A stretch of DNA of 43,897 nt. It comes from Oscillospiraceae bacterium (GTDB lineage: Bacteria; Bacillota; Clostridia; Oscillospirales; Oscillospiraceae). Made by a program: the position numbers and the translations under genes. Of this stretch, positions 41,701 through 43,897 are shown piece after piece; positions within the stretch are counted from its first letter, which is position 1; each line of letters opens with the position of its first letter. The stretch lies in assembly GCA_009786445.1 (NCBI GenBank), contig WQTE01000008.1:1-43897 (forward strand). Reading direction: 5' to 3'. The notes beneath the pieces are model-generated. The model worked only from the letters and a program-made list of their open reading frames with translations, was not told the DNA's origin and made no database searches.

Positions 41701-43897
41701 TGGTAAGAGTACGGCACTCCGACTTCTCCATCGGGAAGTTCTGTCGTTATGATTCCATAATCCCTTATTTCGATTTCTAAGTCTCGATATGCGATTCGTA
41801 CGCTACTATTATAAACAGCTATCCGAAACGCAAACCATCCGGTAGTTGTTGGAGTACCGGATATTACCGCGCGGTTTACATCACCGGGCAGACCCGCCAG
41901 GTTCAACCCCGGCGGCCAAGTGCCTCCCGGCAAAACTGCCCACGTTGAACCCGCAGGGAGATTAACCGCTTCGACGTACTCCCGGAATGGCACATTGCTA
42001 ATTCCTGAAGGAAGCCACTGCGAGATTATTCCGTACGTAGTTATCCTGATGGTGAAATCGCGATAAGCGATTCGCAAATTATCGCTATAAATGGCAACTT
42101 GGAAACTAAACACACCGGGGGTTGTCGGGATACCCTCAATGCGATGCGAGTTATAGTCATAATAAGTGACACCTGAGTGGTAATCATACCAAAAATTTGG
42201 CGACAACTCCAATCCGGGAGGCAATGCACCGGATGATATCCTCCACTCTGCACCATTGGGAATATTCTCTGCCCCAATCCATGTGAAATAGCTTATATCG
42301 ACAATTCCATCCGGTAGAGCAATATCTGTAATCATTGAAACCTGCAAATTTGCTGCAAATGGCATGGTTATTCTCTGGTCGTCATTAGTAAAAATTAAGT
42401 TGCCTTCGTATAACCCCGGGACAACGTTGCTTGCAAATGTCATTTGCGCTGTGAAAGAATCGCCTGAACCTTCAATTTCAAGTTCTACACCTGTATGGTT
42501 GCCGTTGAATATAACTTCATACGCCCATACTCCACTACCTGCATTGCGTATTGTTATAGGTATTGGACTGCTTTCGGTGCCTATAACTACTCCAAAACTG
42601 AGAGATGCCATGGTTCTTGGTTGCATAGAAAACCCCGCCTCCCACGGCCATGGAAAATCGTCATCCGCCCAAGTTTGCAAGGGAACCGGAACATAATGCT
42701 CCACTGTGGCAAAGGCTGCCTGAGTCAGGGCTTCATAAGGTTGCACAAATCCTGCACCAACTGAAAAAACACTTGTCTGATGAACACCTGTATTTGGACC
42801 ATCATGTGGTCCTTCAAGAGGTCTGGCGGTATTCATAATTCTGGCTTTAATTTCGTATGGCTCGGCATCGGGGAATTCTTGCATTAGTAATGCTGAAATT
42901 CCTGTTATGACAGGACTTGCCATAGAAGTGCCTCCGAATGAACCGTAACCACCACCGGGAGAATCTGTTGATATGCTACTAACACCCGTGACTATTATAT
43001 CCGGCTTGATGTGATAGGTATGCATTACCGGACCTCGACCTGAAAATCTGGCAATTGTATCCGTAGGGTGACGATAGGTACTTCCCCAACCCCAATAATT
43101 GGAAGACATTGTTTCCAATATAGCCACATCATTGCCTCTGGTGCCTGCCCCGACAGATATTGCCAGAGGACTGTTAGCGGGACCATACATTGTAAACGGA
43201 TTCGGACCAGCGTTATGCGCAGCGGCAACAACAACGTGCCCTGCTTCTACAGCTAACGTCACAGCGGCAGCCTCGGGTTGAAAAGGATTTGTTCCTCCTC
43301 CCCATGTGTAGATAATATCCGCCTCTATGCTCACCGCTACCTCCAAAGCTCCAATAGCTGTAAGTCCCGCATGAGTAATATTATTATCAGTGTGGATGCG
43401 ACGAAAAGACCATAGCTCTACCTCCGGAGCCATAGCAATTATTGCACCGGCAGTCATTGTTCCATGATTGTTTGAATCTGTATAAACATATCCTCTCTCT
43501 ATATGTTGCTCCCAACCGCGTACCCTGCCTGTTCCATCACGAAAACGCTCAAACTCCGGATGAGTAGAATCAATGCCAGTGTCCAGCATGGCTACCCGCA
43601 CACCTCTTCCGGTTATGTTTAAAGTGCTATGAATCTCATCTATTCGCAAATCTGTTCTAAGTGTTCTCTTTAAGTTATCATTTATGAAGAACCCGGAAGT
43701 TTGCGCGGCAGAGGTGGGCATCGGCGGGACTGGAATTATGTGTGGCGTGACTGCAAACACCTCAGGTAATGCTGCAATTTGCTCTACTAACTCGGCAGGC
43801 ACACGCATATAAACGCCATTAAAAAGCTGATAATGCTCACTGAATATTTCAAACGGCATTGCAAACGGTGTCATTGCTCCCGGAGGAGCGGCGGGGG
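38724..43897 (-). CDS. Large S8 subtilisin-like cell-surface protease with Ig-like and choline-binding-type repeats, 5' end cut
   Basis: At least 1716 residues, the frame open to the window edge (no ribosome site before ATG 43874), so the signal peptide lies outside. From ATG 43874: an inhibitor I9-like propeptide end (about 28-45), then the S8 catalytic triad Asp98 (MLDTGID), His137 (NNHGTMTAG), Ser317 (GGTSMASP) and oxyanion Asn221. Three putative-Ig repeats with ALPPGL/LPDGLS motifs follow, then further Ig/MBG-like domains, a Big_2-like part (TINADGEVTI), a Pro-rich linker (about 1495-1527) and eight 20-residue cell-wall repeats. The whole fits a secreted, wall-bound protease of adhesin type. 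Confidence 0.88.
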   Translation of the reverse strand, partial: PAAPPGAMTPFAMPFEIFSEHYQLFNGVYMRVPAELVEQIAALPEVFAVTPHIIPVPPMPTSAAQTSGFFINDNLKRTLRTDLRIDEIHSTLNITGRGVRVAMLDTGIDSTHPEFERFRDGTGRVRGWEQHIERGYVYTDSNNHGTMTAGAIIAMAPEVELWSFRRIHTDNNITHAGLTAIGALEVAVSIEADIIYTWGGGTNPFQPEAAAVTLAVEAGHVVVAAAHNAGPNPFTMYGPANSPLAISVGAGTRGNDVAILETMSSNYWGWGSTYRHPTDTIARFSGRGPVMHTYHIKPDIIVTGVSSISTDSPGGGYGSFGGTSMASPVITGISALLMQEFPDAEPYEIKARIMNTARPLEGPHDGPNTGVHQTSVFSVGAGFVQPYEALTQAAFATVEHYVPVPLQTWADDDFPWPWEAGFSMQPRTMASLSFGVVIGTESSPIPITIRNAGSGVWAYEVIFNGNHTGVELEIEGSGDSFTAQMTFASNVVPGLYEGNLIFTNDDQRITMPFAANLQVSMITDIALPDGIVDISYFTWIGAENIPNGAEWRISSGALPPGLELSPNFWYDYHSGVTYYDYNSHRIEGIPTTPGVFSFQVAIYSDNLRIAYRDFTIRITTYGIISQWLPSGISNVPFREYVEAVNLPAGSTWAVLPGGTWPPGLNLAGLPGDVNRAVISGTPTTTGWFAFRIAVYNSSVRIAYRDLEIEIRDYGIITTELPDGEVGVPYSYQLQGINLPTSAVWRTGDLLPDGLSLNETGLISGTPTEYGDFSIWVYVLCGSSWNWLGGRSLNLHIRSQPLVAELGGTIIITGDAVFGETLTANHTLNSTPTIDNLGAVSYRWYRGITFIDGATNSTYTLVQADVGQTITVRVTTANTEGHVESIPTDEVTRRPTVREDLSYNLTTVTFNNTPRAVTVTGAVGLGAITVEYTLGGTTAWVTTAPTDAGIYSVRVIIAESDTHSEEEFVLGDFTIDPLSLTGAVITLSSTVFDYTNNAITPNVTSVVIDGINVPENAFIVSYSDNTSPGTGRVTVTAAPSGNFSGSESTTFTIVGSPIPASDISAPSINVMFNGAEHSVVVQDTGGAGVVAFRDANGEYTLPVSPTFVNAGVHTVHFRVVRPGTGFSPFYGSATVTITVRPISDTNVSISIPSQTFSGVALTPAPTVAAFAGSAVSGSNVTLAQGTHFTLSNWQNNTNAGEASVTITGIGNFSGTRIINFTIGQAAWPPLDFTFPTSASPITFGQTKSDSALTGGNVEFGTFAWTDPAYIPEAGTRDFSVTLSTNALARQNFDVSYTEVQYVELIVNRTSQLAPTIVGPSTVVHIESAAPPIFSATADGASTGALEWQSSNEDVATINADGEVTIIEAGSTHITVRRLGDGNHNDSPWSAPVVLRIFLTQYDADIAAAVATIEGATYAALQANVINMPQARAAVEAIIAGLSLSDDIEITIVNGPFTAAIAGTQANLSGTNGSFTFTVNVAIESGGAEPRTTRLLTLTITATPATPLQLPPPPPPPPLPDPTPIPEPPLPPPRLPVNPAGSWRQDANGNWRFTLDSGGTLRGWAQIGGEHFFFNNIGIMQTGWVLYSGTWYYLRGSGAMATGWIEWRGDWYYLRRSGAMATGWIEWNSSWYYLRGSGAMATGWVQSGEMWYYLQSDGAMATGWVRWNGDWYYLRGDGAMATGWVQSGGLWYYLQADGAMARGGVRAAGNERHRFAASGRWLGRA
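38796..39215 (-). repeat. Seven of the eight 60-base cell-wall-binding repeat units in the subtilase gene
   Basis: Each unit encodes GW......WYYL...GAMAT (20 residues, 60 bases). Six are canonical and the first is degenerate; a further degenerate one follows at the very end of the protein. Trp/Tyr placement fits choline-binding or cell-wall-binding type 1 repeats. Close identity of neighbouring units suggests recent duplication or exchange. Confidence 0.85.

Noticed and set aside
1-43897. CRISPR array
   Set aside because: No regularly spaced direct repeats with unique spacers were seen; the only regular array is the coding repeat of the subtilase.

Overview
The window looks like a low-to-mid-GC Firmicute of the class Clostridia. 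The signs are an endospore-former-like gene style, strong AGGAGG-type ribosome binding sites, a CymR/Rrf2 plus CysK cysteine regulator pair, a choline-binding-type cell-wall repeat protein and multi-PAS hybrid kinases. The species cannot be told from the sequence. Both edges of the window fall in C/G-rich runs inside open genes (11 C at the left, GGCGGGGG at the right), so a gene is cut at each end.

Region 1 (1 to about 14.1 kb) is the right part of an integrated prophage. A leftward early-gene block reads from about 11.2 kb down to base 1. In transcription order it holds two Cro-like HTH genes, an HNH protein, several small phage proteins, a DUF1351 protein, RecT, a 408-base structured gap, an MBL-fold protein, a NinB-like protein, a zinc-finger protein, a replisome organizer, a DnaC-type loader, a RuvC-like resolvase, tRNA-Glu plus an aberrant tRNA, and DNA methyltransferases. 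Structural phage genes lie outside the window. A rightward immunity/integration block (11.2-14.1 kb) holds three copies of the operator TTCACC-N4-GGTGAA, an XRE repressor and a large serine integrase. The integrase 3' end runs through an imperfect palindrome that may be the attachment-site hybrid.

Region 2 (14.2-21.2 kb) carries two large paralogous hybrid histidine kinases (PAS/GAF-HisKA-HATPase-REC-Hpt). They form a phosphorelay module without a visible output domain. A stand-alone receiver gene sits at 29.7 kb.

Region 3 (21.2-29.5 kb) is a sulfur-metabolism locus. It has a taurine/sulfonate-type ABC importer, a TM1586-type nitroreductase, cysteine synthase, an Rrf2/CymR-like regulator, a cystathionine gamma-synthase/lyase and a PatB/MalY C-S lyase. 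The ABC and cysK promoters share an almost identical promoter-operator arrangement and the regulator promoter has a related palindrome. This points to one autoregulated cysteine regulon.

Region 4 (29.6-38.4 kb) holds the receiver gene and a zinc-ribbon membrane protein on the plus strand. A long minus-strand run then carries a HAD phosphatase, NYN-LOTUS protein, metallophosphoesterase, prfB without the usual frameshift site, an MNT/HEPN pair, an esterase and a GH9 enzyme without a signal peptide. Two MITE-like inverted repeats interrupt this stretch.

Region 5 (38.7 kb to the end) is one very long surface subtilase gene, truncated at its N-terminus by the window edge. It has Ig-like repeats, a proline linker and eight 20-residue cell-wall-binding repeats.

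The most unusual signals are G9 to G11 homopolymer tracts inside adjacent phage methyltransferase genes, the split multi-TRD-like cytosine methyltransferase, the tRNA with a nine-base anticodon loop, the structured gap at 6.7-7.1 kb, and the shared cysteine-regulon operator.
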